DNA of 64,000 nucleotides from Paralithodes platypus (GCA_032716605.1 CM064480.1:48248466-48312465); one strand, 5' to 3'. Shown: positions 35,943-47,210, counted from the first letter of the stretch. Translations and numbers: made by a program. Notes: generated from the sequence alone by a model not told the origin.

Positions 35943-36741
35943 TCCACCTTCAAGGAGCCAATCTATTCTCACATCCATCTCTACCCACTCTATCCTTCTC
36001 TCTTTCTTCATCTGTCCTTCCTTCTTCTATATATCCCCCTTTCCCATTCGTTATTTCCTCCATCTCTATCCTCCAATATTTTCTTCCCACTTTACTTTCT
36101 CCTCTTACTTCCTCTCTACTCCTGCTCTTTCTCTATCTATCCTTCTTCCTTCTATCTCCATTATTATTTTTGTATCCTTATTTCTTCTCTTTCCACCTTC
36201 TGGATGACGGCACGATATCTCTCTCCCTTTATTCTGATTTGCTTTGCCCTATCAATCTTAGTCTTTATGTCTTCCTCTCCCTTTCCCTTCTCCTTTCTTT
36301 ACTTCTTCCTACATATTTATTTCTTCCATCCTTTCTCCTCGTTATTTTCCTCTTCATTCTTACTTCCTCCCTCTAAGTCAAGAATTTTGTCGGGGCAACG
36401 TGTTCATTCTTTAATGTAAAGAGCTACAAAACACACTCCCACAGCACATGTGGTAGTGTGTGCTTGTGTGCCCGGGATCTGCTCTAAATATGCTGGGGGT
36501 ATCATCGATGCATGTGGCACCATCTGCCACACCATCCCCATGGCCCGGGTCGAGCGCTACAATATACAAAATTGAACGTGAATTCTCCTGGGGAACATCT
36601 ACACAGCTGAAGCATGTTGCATATTTGTTTTACTATGTATCTCCTACTCAGTGGATGCTTCTCGGGTTAAATGAATCAATCAAAATCCACAATATATATT
36701 TTGCTAGTTGTTAGGCAATTTTGTACTGAAAAAATTAGGAG

Positions 36742-37125
36742 TCCATTACCCATGAGCGTACCAGTGAGATGGGTAGTGGCTGAATCGTGATTTGCCCTGG
36801 TTTATCTTTCATAGCCACAACGGAAACAGTGTATTGGCCCATTAGGTGAACAAATTGTCTAACTATAACATAAAATTGAATCTCAAATTGAATCTCGTAC
36901 TGATTGAAATAGCAAAGAAACACTTGAGACCGTAACCGCGAAAGTGATAGAGTGCTCTGGTCTATAGCCATCGAGATAACTGTGAACACAATTGGCTTAC
37001 ATTAACTAGAATAAAATGAGAAGGGCGACTAAGAGTGAAATACAGCAAGATGTGTTTTGACAGAGGGCCGTGGTGTGGCCTGAACTATAGCCAACACGAT
37101 AACAGAATACTGCTCCTATAGCCTA
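36742..37125 (-). pseudogene. Three decayed tandem copies of the 3' half of cadherin exon B
   Basis: Compared with exon B (37205-37300), homologous blocks are at about 37030-37120, 36927-36990 and 36750-36845. All keep the order donor flank, CAGTGAGATG-like block, CTATAGCCA, ATAACNGT, TACTGG. On the minus strand the lowest copy still reads GQYTVSVVAMKDKPG against DQYTVTVVAIDRGTP of the true exon. Each has indels or lost splice sites. They sit in the intron downstream of exon B. Confidence 0.85.
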
Positions 37126-37204
37126 TAGGTGAACATAATTAAACTTTAAGCACACTAAAAATTAAAAAGTCGTTATCGTACTAAAGTGACTAAGAGTGCC
37201 ATAC

Positions 37205-37402
37205 CTGAAACCGCAACAGTGAGATGTGTGGTGGCAGAGAGTGGAGGAGTGCCCCGGTCTATGGCCACCACGGTAACGGTATACTGGTCCTTGGTCTCAC
37301 GGTCCAAGGGTTTTGCCAGGCTCACCACTCCCTCGGTCTCGTCGATCTCGAAGTGCCCGTCAGCCGAGTCCAGTAGGCTGTAGCTCACTCGCCGGTTCAT
37401 GC
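37205..37402 (-). CDS. Fat-like cadherin exon B: body of a cadherin repeat
   Basis: Minus-strand exon of 198 bases between acceptor CTACAG|GC and donor TCAG|GTATGG, phase 1 in and phase 1 out. It encodes MNRRVSYSLLDSADGHF, EIDETEGVVSLAKPLDRE and DQYTVTVVAIDRGTPPLSA, i.e. the middle of a cadherin repeat with the LDRE and A.DRG.PP.S motifs. The last G joins AT of the next exon to give Asp, so the repeat runs into DVNDNAPEF. Three decayed copies of its 3' half lie just downstream in the intron (36742-37125), with stops and indels. This copy alone has an uninterrupted frame and both splice sites, so it is taken as the functional one. Confidence 0.92.
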
Positions 37403-39430
37403 CTGTAGTATAGATAAATTGGGTGGAAGGCATATACAGGAAAAAACGTGTGTATCATTGGAAATTCATAAAGTAAAATAGATGTGCATACAAAATCACC
37501 CTTCTAAAATAATCTACCTTCAGTCTCGTTCCCAATACATAATTACCGGAAAAAATGATACCGTCTTTACTGGAAATAAAAAGTTTATCTAACAATCATA
37601 ACTAAATTCGTAATCTGTTTATTGTAAGTGAGCGAAGATTTTGTTCTCCTTTTGAGGCAGAATTTTCATATTTTAAAACAGAAGATGAAAATACTATAGT
37701 TGTCCTCTTTCCTACCGTTTCTCGATCATCAGTGCCGCATTGTATTACTTAAGCTTTGTCACCACAGCATTCTATTAGGGATAAACCATATTTACCCCCT
37801 GATTTAGTGAAAAAATACACTTTAAAGGTACCGTAATGGTTTTGTTATAGCTTTAAGCGACACTGTCAATCAATAAGCCCTCCTTAAAAGGTGGTTACAT
37901 TCATTCTGTCAACTAAATCCGAGTATACTACGTTTTCTTTCACGATCACAAAAGATGACAAATGAGAAGACATAGTTGACGGTTGTATTGACATAATCAA
38001 GCTGACTTACTGAAAATAAACTCAATTGAGAAGGATATCCATGTCGACGTTTATCAATCAGTTCACCCAGAGGTTAACGAAGTCAATTTGTGGCTAGATT
38101 AGGTTAAATAAGATATAGAAAGCATACATACAATACTGGAGGACGGTCCCATCAACAAGCGAAATATAGAACAAGGACACATAAAAGGAACAAATAAACT
38201 GACCCGCTTTCAATAGCTCTTCCTTTAGTGCCTTCTCTGCAATAACCTAGTTTATATTGCTTCATTTATATATCTCCCACTCTATCTTCAATGCACGATT
38301 CATATATATATATATACCGGTATATATAATAATTATAGGCTGTCTCACAGAAAAGGTGCGCCAAACTTCAGGATATGATTGTATAGATGATTCTAAGCAT
38401 ACACATATTTATAATACAAATTCTAAATCTCAACCATTAAAGAGATATTGTAGGTTATATAAAGAGTCCTCCCCCACATCGCTGTAATGGACTCTTCCAT
38501 GAAATAGTTTCCAACAGGTTCAAAGTGAGCTAATATGTCTAATAATTGTCCAACTTATAAAATTATAATAACTTGATAATAACAAGGAAAAATATTTGCA
38601 ATTATATGGAGGTGTAGCAGTCTCTAGGACAGCTAGGCCAGCCTTATGGGGAAATACTTAAGAATATGTCATTTCCAACAGGCAATATCTCTGTAACAAG
38701 TAAAATTTGGAATTTTACTTATAGAACATGTTATGCTTAGCATACTTTTTTTACCTACTCCCAAAGTTTGGCATGCCTAGCTTGGGATACCCTGTGTGTG
38801 CATGTATGTATGTATGTATGTATGTATATATAATATGTATATATATATACTGTATATTAATCGATATTTCGCTATCTCTATCTACAGAGATACCTATATA
38901 TATATATTTGATATATACCATAATTATCTTACACTTTCTTACGTTAATATAAACCTTTTTCCTTTCATATATAATATATTCTTTCTCCCATCTATGAATA
39001 TATTGTGTTATTCTTCATTACACTCAATCGCATCATGTTGTTATCATTCCCCAATGACTATTTAAACTAATTGTATATTCCCTGCTTTTTCGTCACCTTT
39101 ACCGAATCTTCTATCAATTCAACATCTCTCCACTTCCCACTAAGCTCTCGCCTTTGTAGTAATCAAGCCATGTTTATTATTTGTTTTTATACTGGGCAAA
39201 ATGTCACTCTCTCCTCAACTTTCCCAAATCATCTCAGTCCTCCCCATTCATGCCTCCCTCCATTTTGCCGTGTACAGTCGGCCTACTAAGTGATGTCTCG
39301 GCACCAATTATGTTTTGATCAATAATTGATATCAGGAATATTGACACGTGATTTCTTCTTTTTGCGCGTGAGATATAGGCCTACCAACACGTTCCTACAC
39401 CTACCATCCCTATTCAACATCTGACAGACA
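37403..39430. other. Intron between cadherin exons A and B, unremarkable
   Basis: Contains a (TG/TA) rich stretch (38800-38910) only. No coding pattern. Confidence 0.4.
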
Positions 39431-39789
39431 TTAAGGGGAGGAAGACCGTTTTTCTGGACCCCCTTCTCCCTAATGTTTAGCCCCACTAATAAGACGTTCG
39501 GCCATTAGTTTGGCGATGTTAACACATTTCGCCCCATTTCGTTGTAAATGTTAAGACCTTTCGTGCCATTTAGGTGTCTATTATTTCCTGGCAAGCGATA
39601 GCGAGCCTGCAATTTTAAGAGGAACCAGCCTTCGGCCAGGACATTTTTCTACCGAAAAATGTACAAATTTATCTTAAAGGGGGGTCTAGGGGGTGTTTTT
39701 CTAAGCTTGATGGAGGTCTAGGAAGGAAACTAAAACAATATATGAATAAATGAATTAATAGACCAAACAAACGGTCAGTCTCCCCTTAA
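39431..39789 (+). mobile_element. TTAAGGGG-family MITE, copy 8, next to cadherin exon A
   Basis: TTAAGGGGAGGAAGACC...AGTCTCCCCTTAA; core GGCAAGCGATAGCGAGCC. It ends 66 bases from the exon A donor, inside the intron. Very close in sequence to copies at 5.4 and 48.2 kb. Confidence 0.9.
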
Positions 39790-39855
39790 TACAGCACAGA
39801 GCGAGCCAAACGTAATGACAGCTGGGACTTTACTTATTAACCCCACCGTACGTAC

Positions 39856-40042
39856 CCAGGTCGGGATCGGTGGCCAGCATCCGGATCAGCACAGCGTTGA
39901 CTCTAGCGTCCTCGGGCAGGGTGGCGGTGTGAGGGGCGGTGTGAGCAGCGAAGGAAGGAGGGTTGTCGTTTATGTCACTCACAGTAATCTCCAGGGACAC
40001 CACACACTGCCAAGACGTTTCCTCCCAGTCCGACACCACCAC
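39856..40042 (-). CDS. Fat-like cadherin exon A (most 5' exon seen): end of one cadherin repeat and start of the next
   Basis: Minus-strand exon, entered in phase 0 after a TATTACAG acceptor and left in phase 1 at a CTGG|GTACGT donor. It reads VVVSDWEE, then the end of a cadherin repeat with the calcium linker DINDNPPSF, then the start of the next repeat (LPEDARVNAVLIRMLATDPDLG). DINDNPP and the following DPD are standard calcium-binding positions of cadherin repeats (family knowledge). The join to exon 37205-37402 gives DPDLG-MNRRVSYSLLD, a normal cadherin sequence. The preceding exon is not recognised in the window, so the gene continues upstream. The 5' edge of this exon and its acceptor are the source of the 140-bp satellite next to it, so the true acceptor competes with identical copies. 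The exon identity is secure; the family assignment rests on the downstream domains. Confidence 0.9.
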
Positions 40043-41352
40043 CTGTAATACGTCACATATAGCCCAGGTGAAATAAGGTATGTGATGGGGTTTAATATTA
40101 GTTTCGTGTGTATTATCGGTGACGGTGATAAGAAGAACACATCACACTGCCATGACCTTTCCTCCCAGTCCGACACCACCACCTGTAATACGTCACATAT
40201 AGCCCAGGTGAAATAAGGTATGTGATGGGGTTTAATATTAGTTTCGTGTGTATTATCGGTGACGGTGATAAGAAGAGCACATCACACTGCCATGACCTTT
40301 CCTCCCAGTCCGACACCACCACCTGTAATACGTCACATATAGCCCAGGTGAAATAAGGTATGTGATGGGGTTTAATATTAGTTTCGTGTGTATTATCGGT
40401 GACGGTGATAAGAAGAGCACATCACACTGCCATGACCTTTGCTCCCAGTCCGACACCACCACCTGTAATACGTCACATATAGCCCAGGTGAAATAAGGTA
40501 TGTGATGGGGTTTAATATTAGTTTCGTGTGTATTATCGGTGACGGTGATAAGAAGAGCACATCACACTGCCATGACCTTTCCTCCCAGTCCGACACCACC
40601 ACCTGTAATAAGTCACATATAGCTCAGGTGAAATAAGGTATGTGATGGGGTTTAATATTAGTTTCGTGTGTATTATCGGTGACGATGATAAGAAGAGCAC
40701 ATCACACTGCCATGACCTTTCCTCCCAGTCCGACACCACCACCTGTAATACGTCACATATAGCCCAGGTGAAATAAGGTATGTGATGGGGTTTAATATTA
40801 GTTTCGTGTGTATTATCGGTGACGGTGATAAGAAGAGCACATCACACTGCCATGACCTTTCCTCCCAGTCCGACACCACCACCTGTAATACGTCACATAT
40901 AGCCCAGGTGAAATAAGGTATGTGATGGGGTTTAATATTAGTTTCGTGTGTATTATCGGTGACGGTGATAAGAAGAGCACATCACACTGCCATGACCTTT
41001 CCTCCCAGTCCGACACCACCACCTGTAATACGTCACATATAGCCCAGGTGAAATAAGGTATGTGATGGGGTTTAATATTAGTTTCGTGTGTATTATCGGT
41101 GACGGTGATAAGAAGAGCACATCACACTGCCATGACCTTTCCTCCCAGTCCGACACCACCACCTGTAATACGTCACATATAGCCCAGGTGAAATAAGGTA
41201 TGTGATGGGGTTTAATATTAGTTTCGTGTGTATTATCGGTGACGGTGATAAGAAGAGCACATCACACTGCCATGACCTTTCCTCCCAGTCCGACACCACC
41301 ACCTGTAATACATCACATATAGCCCGGGTGAAATAAGGTATATGATGGGGTC
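40041..41352. repeat. 140-bp satellite built from the edge of cadherin exon A (nine full units plus a partial one)
   Basis: Units start at 40041, 40181, 40321, 40461, 40601, 40741, 40881, 41021 and 41161, with a partial tenth at 41301. They are nearly identical. On the minus strand each unit holds intron sequence, a polypyrimidine-type tract, the acceptor ATTACAG and the first ~17 codons of exon A (VVVSDWEERSWQCDV), so the array is a local tandem duplication of the intron/exon boundary. Each unit carries one TTAA (for example 40092-40095). Confidence 0.97.
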
Positions 41353-41737
41353 GGGAGATTGTTCCTTTTTGGGTAGATTTTTTCATGTAAAAAAAAAACC
41401 CAGGAAAAGTGGGGATTCGGCGTGAGTATAATATAGATAGATAGATTTATTATTAGTTTTATTTTCCTCCCTAGATCTCCATCAAACTAAAAGAAACGCC
41501 CATTAGATCCCCCTGCTAGATTAATTTGTAAATTTTTCGGTAGAAAAATGTCCCGGCCAAAGGCAGGTTCTTCCAAAATTACAGGCTCACTATCGTTCGC
41601 CAGGAAAAAAAAATCGACACCTAAATAACACGAAAGGTCTTAATATTGACAAAGAAATGGGGCAAAAGGTCTTAAAATCGACAAATTAATGGGGCAAACT
41701 TCTTAAAATCTGAAAACTAATGGGGTTAAACATGAGG

Positions 41738-43582
41738 TCATACGCCAAACAAAAGGCTAAAACAACATCAAACATCGGCCCACTGAGCAAAGGGGACGGC
41801 TCTTTCACAGGGGACAAAAAGGAAATGAGCGAACTCTTAAGCAGGCAGTATGAAATGGCATTCAGTGAGCCTGATGAAACAAAAGTCATCAGAGACCAAA
41901 ATATATTTTTCATGGAAACCTCCCCCACGGAAACCCCTCAGATGCTGGATATTGATTTCGGTCCAAAAGACATAGAAGAGGCCATTTCCAACATGCCATC
42001 CCACTCGGCACCAGGCCCGGACTCATGGAATTCGATCCTAATGAAAAAATGTAAGGAAAACCTCTCAAAACCCCTGGCTATAATGTGGAGAAGGAGTCTA
42101 GACACTGGTGACATACCAGATAGCTTGAAAAATGCAATAATTGCCCCACTGCATAAAGCAGGGAGTAAAGCACTACCAAAAAACTACCGCCCGGTAGCTC
42201 TAACCTCTCACATCATTAAAGTTTTCGAGCGAGTCCTGCGAAGCAAACTTTCAACATTCATGGAGGCAAATGAACTACACAACACCGGTCAACATGGGTT
42301 TAGAGCGGGAAGATCATGTCTCTCACAACTTTTGGAACACTATGACAACATTCTTAAAGCGCTAGAAGAAAAGAAAAACGTGGATGTCATTTACACCGAT
42401 TTTGCTAAGGCATTTGATAAATGTGACCATGGTATAATAGCCCACAAACTGAAAGCAAAAGGTATAACTGGGAAAATCGGACGGTGGATATACAATTTCC
42501 TCGTAAACCGAAAACAATCGGTAGCAGTAAACCAAGTCACTTCTGAGCCTTCGGATGTCAAAAGCTCAGTGCCCCAAGGAACAGTGCTAGCGCCCCTTCT
42601 GTTCCTCATACTAATTTGAGACATAGATACCAACACCAGACACAGTACGGTGTCGTCTTTTCCTGATGACACAAAATTAAGTAAGATAGTAAACACACAA
42701 GAGGACACGGGCCGACTGCAGGAAGACATGAATGTAGTGTTCCAGTGGACCAGGGAAAACAACATGCAATTCAATGAGGAAAAATTCCAATTAATACGGT
42801 ACGGAGATAATAATGGTGTTAAAGAAATTACAAATTACTTAACAGAATCTAACCACATAATAGAACGGAAAGACAGTGTGAAAGACCTTGGGGTATTAAT
42901 GTCTGAAAATATGGGTTTCAAAGTACATAACCAGGTCAAAGTGGCGGCTGCGAAACGTCTAACGGGTTGGATTCTGCGTACTTTTAAAACACGCGGTGAA
43001 TTGCCTATGATAACGCTCTTCAAATCTCTAGTGCTACCGCGGCTTGAATACTGTAGCGTATTAACATCCCCATACAAAGCAGGTGAAATAAATGACGTAG
43101 AGAGTGTACAAAGAAATTTCACTTCGCATATAAGTTCGATAAAACATCTACACTATTGGGAGCGTTTAAGAGCACTGAATCTGAACTCACTGGAACGTAG
43201 AAGAGAACGTTACCTAATAATATACACATGGAAAATCGCAGAGGGTTTAGTACCAAACCTACATACTCCGATAGTCATGAAATTCAGTGATAGGAGAGGC
43301 TGGGAATGCGAAATCCCCCGGATGAATAACAGGGGTGCTATGGGCTCTCTGCGAGAGGGCTGGATATCACACAGAGGCCCACGTCTCTTCAACAAACTCC
43401 CACGGCGAGTAAGAGACATGAGGGACATCTCGTTAGACAACTTCAAGAGAGCCCTAGATGTCGAACTGCAAAAAGTGCCAGACGAGCCCATCCTCGCAAG
43501 GGAGCGAGCTGTCGCTTCAAACAGTCTACTGCACCAAATCACCACCCATAACGAGGGGCGTCGCGCTCCTTGGTGCCGCTAG
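41738..43582 (+). pseudogene. Reverse transcriptase of a CR1/Rex-like LINE, with stop and active-site change
   Basis: First part to 42617: SHSAPGPDSWN, KNYRPVALTSHIIKVFERVL, GFRAGRSCLSQLL, IYTDFAKAFDKCDHG and SSVPQGTVLAPLLFLILI, then TGA at 42617-42619. The frame continues to 43582 with SSFPDDTKL where FADD is expected, then PRLEYCSVLTSPYK and GPRLFNKLPRRVR. So the polymerase has an in-frame stop just before the catalytic box and a Pro in place of the Ala of FADD; it is inactive. LINE reverse transcription role is from family knowledge. Confidence 0.88.
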
Positions 43583-43624
43583 AGGAGCGGCGAACACATC
43601 CAAAGGTATCCAAAGGTAAGGTAA
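41738..43624 (+). mobile_element. 5'-truncated LINE inserted in a TTAA MITE
   Basis: The flanking MITE sequence ...AAACATGAGG (to 41737) resumes as AGAAGGAGGTCTAG (from 43625), so the LINE interrupts it. It ends in a CCAAAGGTATCCAAAGGTAAGGTAAGG short-repeat tail (43600-43626) and starts inside the N-terminal part of the reverse transcriptase region. Confidence 0.88.
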
Positions 43625-43663
43625 GGAGAAGGAGGTCTAGAAAAACGACCCATCTCCCCTTAA

Positions 43664-43777
43664 AATATTAGTTACGTGTGGATAATCGGTGACGGTGACC
43701 AGAAAAGCACCTCAACACCACCACCTGTAATTAGTCACATAATTATAGCCCAGGTGAAATAAGGTGTGTGATGGGGT
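43664..43777. repeat. Diverged unit of the 140-bp satellite, cut off by TTAA elements
   Basis: AATATTAGTTACGTGTGGA, ATCGGTGACGGTGA, CACCACCTGTAAT and CCCAGGTGAAATAAGG match the satellite unit in order. Left and right neighbours are MITEs joined at TTAA. The unit is more diverged than those at 40-41.3 kb, so it is an older part of the same array. Confidence 0.85.
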
Positions 43778-44134
43778 TTAAGGGGAGATGAGCCGCTTTT
43801 CTGGGCCCCATTCTCCTCGTGTTTAGCCCCATTAGTTTTCAGATTTTAAGACGTTCGGCTCATTAATTTAGCAATTTTAACACCATTCGCCCCATTTCGT
43901 TGTCGATTTTAAGACCTTTCGTGCCATTTAGGTGTCGATTTTTCCTGGTGACCGGTAGCACGCCTGTAATTTTAAGAGAAACCGGCCTTCGACCGGGAAA
44001 TTTTTCTACCGAAAAATGTACAAATTTATCTAGGGGGTGTTTTTCTAAGCTTGATGGAGGTCTAGCGAGGACACTAAAAAAATAAATTAATAAATTAATT
44101 ATTAGACCAAAAAAACAGCCACTATCCCCTTTAA
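43778..44134 (+). mobile_element. TTAAGGGG-family MITE, copy 10, inside a satellite unit
   Basis: Satellite GATGGGGT|TTAAGGGGAGATG at left and CTATCCCCTTTAA|ACTAGTTACGTG at right. The insertion point is the TTAA of the 140-bp unit. Confidence 0.9.
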
Positions 44135-44207
44135 ACTAGTTACGTGTGGATTATCGGTGACGGTGATCAAAAGAACATCTCACACTGCCACGACGCTTCC
44201 TCCCAGA
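44135..44207. repeat. Diverged partial unit of the 140-bp satellite
   Basis: ACTAGTTACGTGTGGATTATCGGTGACGG-type sequence followed by CACACTGCCACGACGCTTCCTCCCAG corresponds to the second half of the satellite unit up to inside the exon-derived part. It lies between two TTAA elements. Confidence 0.8.
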
Positions 44208-44301
44208 CAAACTAATGGGGCGAACGTCTCAAAATCTGAAAACTAATGGGGCTAAACATGAGGAAGAAGGGGGACCAGAAAAAACCCCCATCTCCCCTTA
44301 A
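44208..44301 (-). mobile_element. TTAAGGGG-family MITE fragment
   Basis: ACTAATGGGGCGAACGTC...CATCTCCCCTTAA: only about 94 bases of one end. Confidence 0.8.
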
Positions 44302-44412
44302 ACAATTTTTTGTTTTTGTTTTTTGTTTTTTTAAAGAGACAATGAATGGAGGAAGGTAAAACACAGATAAAACAAAAAGGTCCATGTGCCTAAAGGCATC
44401 CTCCATTCATAA
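44302..44412 (-). mobile_element. 110-bp 3' end of a LINE (same family as 55.1-56.4 kb)
   Basis: An imperfect poly-T tract (44308-44333) followed by AGAGACAATGAATGGAGG and CAAAAAGGTCCATGTGCC, which matches 55163-55245. This is a severely 5'-truncated minus-strand insertion with its poly-A tail next to a TTAA element. Confidence 0.88.
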
Positions 44413-44566
44413 AAAGTTGTGGGTGAAGGAGGGAGGGTTGTCATTGGTATCGCTCACAGTAACCACAAAGGACACCTCACCCTATCACAAAGCTTCCTCC
44501 CTGTCTGACACCACCACCTGTAGCACAACACAAATGGCCAGGCTCAAGTGGCGTGTAGGAGAGAAT
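44413..44566 (-). pseudogene. Decayed copy of cadherin exon A with its acceptor
   Basis: Minus-strand reading gives CTACAG then VVVSDREEAL and an in-frame TGA. Further on, in a shifted frame, come VTVSDTNDNPPSF and THN. This matches exon A further into the exon than the satellite units do, so it is a separate, longer duplicate. A stop and an indel exclude function. At its exon-interior end it is joined to a 3' fragment of a LINE; at its intron side a TTAA element begins. Confidence 0.85.
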
Positions 44567-44965
44567 TTAAGGGGGGTCACCGGCTTTTTTTTATCTTTTA
44601 TCTTTCTCTCCTTTTCTCTCTTTCCTTGGCTTGTATCCATTTGGCCCCATTCAGCCAACTGTTTTAATACGTTTATCCCCATACAAGTGTCTATTTATTC
44701 CTGGCGAGCGATAGCGAGCCAGCATTGTATGGAGAAATCCGGCTTCGCCGGAGAAATTTTTCTATCGAAAAATGTACAAATTTAGCTTGCTGTCAAACCA
44801 AAAACATATATATGCTGGCTCGCTACCGCTCGCCAGTAAAATATGGACTCCTGGATGGCGATAAATGTCTTAAAACAGTAGGCTGAATATCAGAATGGGG
44901 CCGAATGGATAAAAGCCAAAGAGAGAGGGAGAGAAAGAGAAAACAAGCGTGGTGGGCTCCCTTAA
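44567..44965 (+). mobile_element. Palindromic TTAA element with the shared GATA core
   Basis: TTAAGGGGGGTCACCGGC...GGTGGGCTCCCTTAA. Both halves contain the core (GGCGAGCGATAGCGAGCC near 44702 and its complement near 44820) and GGCTTCGCCGG. Starts at the TTAA homologous to that of the satellite unit. Confidence 0.85.
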
Positions 44966-46465
44966 GGAAAGGAAAGCTCACAATACCAAAACTGTGGAGC
45001 TAAAATCCATATATGAAATACGGTGTATTGTAGATTAAGCTTTTCCATAAGATTTAACATTAGGTTATGTGATGACTAGGTGGCATTATCTTCAATGATC
45101 AATACAAAACATATTAATTGGAAATTGTTCACCCTTATATAAGGTGGTGAATTATACCCTTATATAAGGCGGTAGAGCTACTAGTGACTAATGTGTATTC
45201 ATAAAACATTATAGGCAAACCCTGGCATCATGCATATAAGGCAACCATGTTTATAGAGAAGTTCACTCATCATCTCACGGAATGCATGGAACACTTAAAA
45301 TGTTTCTATAGCTTTTTGGATAAATAGCGTTTTGTCCGAAAGTTCGTAAACATTGGTTTTCTTTACTTTTCAAGATTAACCTCCTGGTCGACAATTGGCT
45401 ATGGTATTATAGTAACACCGAGTAGCCAACGTCAGACAAAATAGCACTACCAAGACCAAGTTCTTACATTTTACCCCAGACGTAATTTGGAACAATGTTA
45501 TATCTTAACACGATTATTAAACACCTAGAACGATTACACACGCCATTAACTACACATACTAACACATCATTCTTCTACATATATTCACAAATCACACGGT
45601 CATTTCTAAGTTAGAAAACACAAACATAAACCAAGCATAATGCATCAATAATCTCTATATAGTCGTATGTTGCATTGCTTGGTTTACAAGCCTCACTTTT
45701 TCCTATAATGCGCTTATTTGACTTCCATTTGCTTCAGTCTTTTCTATTAACCTTTTCAGTATAGGACACCCTTTTCTACTTGATTCAAGCTATCATTACA
45801 CCATTGTATTCAGGTATTAGGGCCCTCTAAGCATCAAATAGGTAAAGTAGACATCAATTAACCATAGGATTTCCTACATTCATCTCCAAACTAAATGTAA
45901 TTGTCTACTGATAGCCAGAAGGGGGAGAATGCGTTATCAAATACTAATGGGGCTAACCCCATGACACTCCATGATATGGTGTTCTGTCCCTTCATTTATA
46001 TGTATTAATGTTGTTAGTTCATTCGGCCAACTTTCCAGCTGGGCCAAGGCTTCTTATATTTATGCTATTAATGAGTAATATAGAACAAGTCGTTAAAAAT
46101 AAATACAGATTTAACATACCACTAGTTTGTTAATGTCTGTCTTGCATTTCTCATTTTTATGTCTAAACAGCTTAAATAATATAAATAAAGACGAGCACTG
46201 GGCCAGCTGATATGTTGGCTAACTGCAAAATATGTAATACAATTTAGAGTGTGTAGCCACCTAGAAAGAAGAAGAACAAAAATATATTTTGCTGCTTGCC
46301 TTCCTTTGTATTATTTATACAGTTGGGAGGCACAACGCAATGGGCTAAGGTGAGGAATATGGTAATGGTGCATCACAGTCATAATATAAGCTCCTTACCC
46401 CAAATCTGGTACCATTAAGTGTGAAGCAGGTATGTTGTGATAATAGTTTTAAACATTACCTGACA
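44966..46465. other. AT-rich stretch, nothing recognised
   Basis: A short direct repeat ACCCTTATATAAGGYGGT (45130-45170) is the only structure seen. Confidence 0.4.
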
Positions 46466-46600
46466 CACCACCACCACCACCACCACCGCATGCCACCGCC
46501 ACACCATCCACCACCACCGCATGCCACCACCACAACATCCACCACCACCGCATGCCACCACCACAACATCCACCACCACCACATTATTTGACAAACTGCA
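46466..46600. repeat. (CCA)n-rich tract
   Basis: CCACCACCACCACCACCACC then a 27-30-base higher-order pattern (CCGCATGCCACCACCACAACAT) repeated three times. Confidence 0.9.
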
Positions 46601-46757
46601 CGCCACCTACTGTACACCACATACGTACACAGTATTCTTACGTAACTAGTCACACATCAAACGACCATCTTCATAACACACACACCAAACTACCACCTCC
46701 ACTTATACACACACACATCAAAAGACCACCTCCACATACACACACACCATTACTTTA

Positions 46758-46945
46758 AAGAGTTTAAGATTCTCCTCAATAGTTTGGGGATTATAAGACG
46801 CTACATCTCTTTCAAGCGTCGTCTGGGTGACTGATAACAGCCTGCAATGGACAAGAAATCGGCCTTCGGTAGGAAAACAAAATTAACATGAATGGGGTCC
46901 GGAGTGCAGTTCTTCTTAAGCCAAAGAGGGATCTATGGAGGCATA
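46758..46945 (+). mobile_element. Diverged fragment of a TTAA-family element
   Basis: GGGGATTATAAGACGC, GTGACTGATAACAGCC, ATCGGCCTTCGGT and GATCTATGGAGG match family blocks in order; ends are lost. Confidence 0.6.
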
Positions 46946-47210
46946 TATATATATATCGGTATATATAAAGATACGTTTTAAGAATAAATAGCTAAAAACG
47001 TCAAAGCAATGCCATTTAATATAAAAATAAATAATAATGCAAAACACACACACACACACGTCAGCTCGGCTAGTATTAAAAACCGGTAGTGGGGAAGCAA
47101 TGACGTGTAGCGTGAGTAAAGGGGATCTAACCTACTGTAGGCTCGGGGGTCACCAAGTGAAGGGAATCCTGGGGTGAATGTATCTATGTATTGTGATGAA
47201 GTGTTAGTAT

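Larger units (their letters stand above)
41353..43663 (-). mobile_element. TTAAGGGG-family MITE, copy 9, split by a LINE, inside the satellite
   Basis: Minus-oriented family sequence 41353-41737 (core GGCTCACTATCGTTCGCC) continues after the LINE at 43625-43663 and ends CTCCCCTTAA. The right TTAA is followed directly by satellite AATATTAG. The left end is altered (TCGGGAGATTG). Confidence 0.85.

Noticed and set aside
35906..36419. Ser/Leu/Phe-rich frame of 156 codons
   Set aside because: Pyrimidine-rich low-complexity DNA (TCC/CTT runs) gives the composition; no start or domain evidence.
40113..41386. Tandem 69-97 codon minus-strand frames VVVSDWEERSWQ...
   Set aside because: Not separate genes: each is a satellite unit with a copied exon edge running into intron sequence until a stop.
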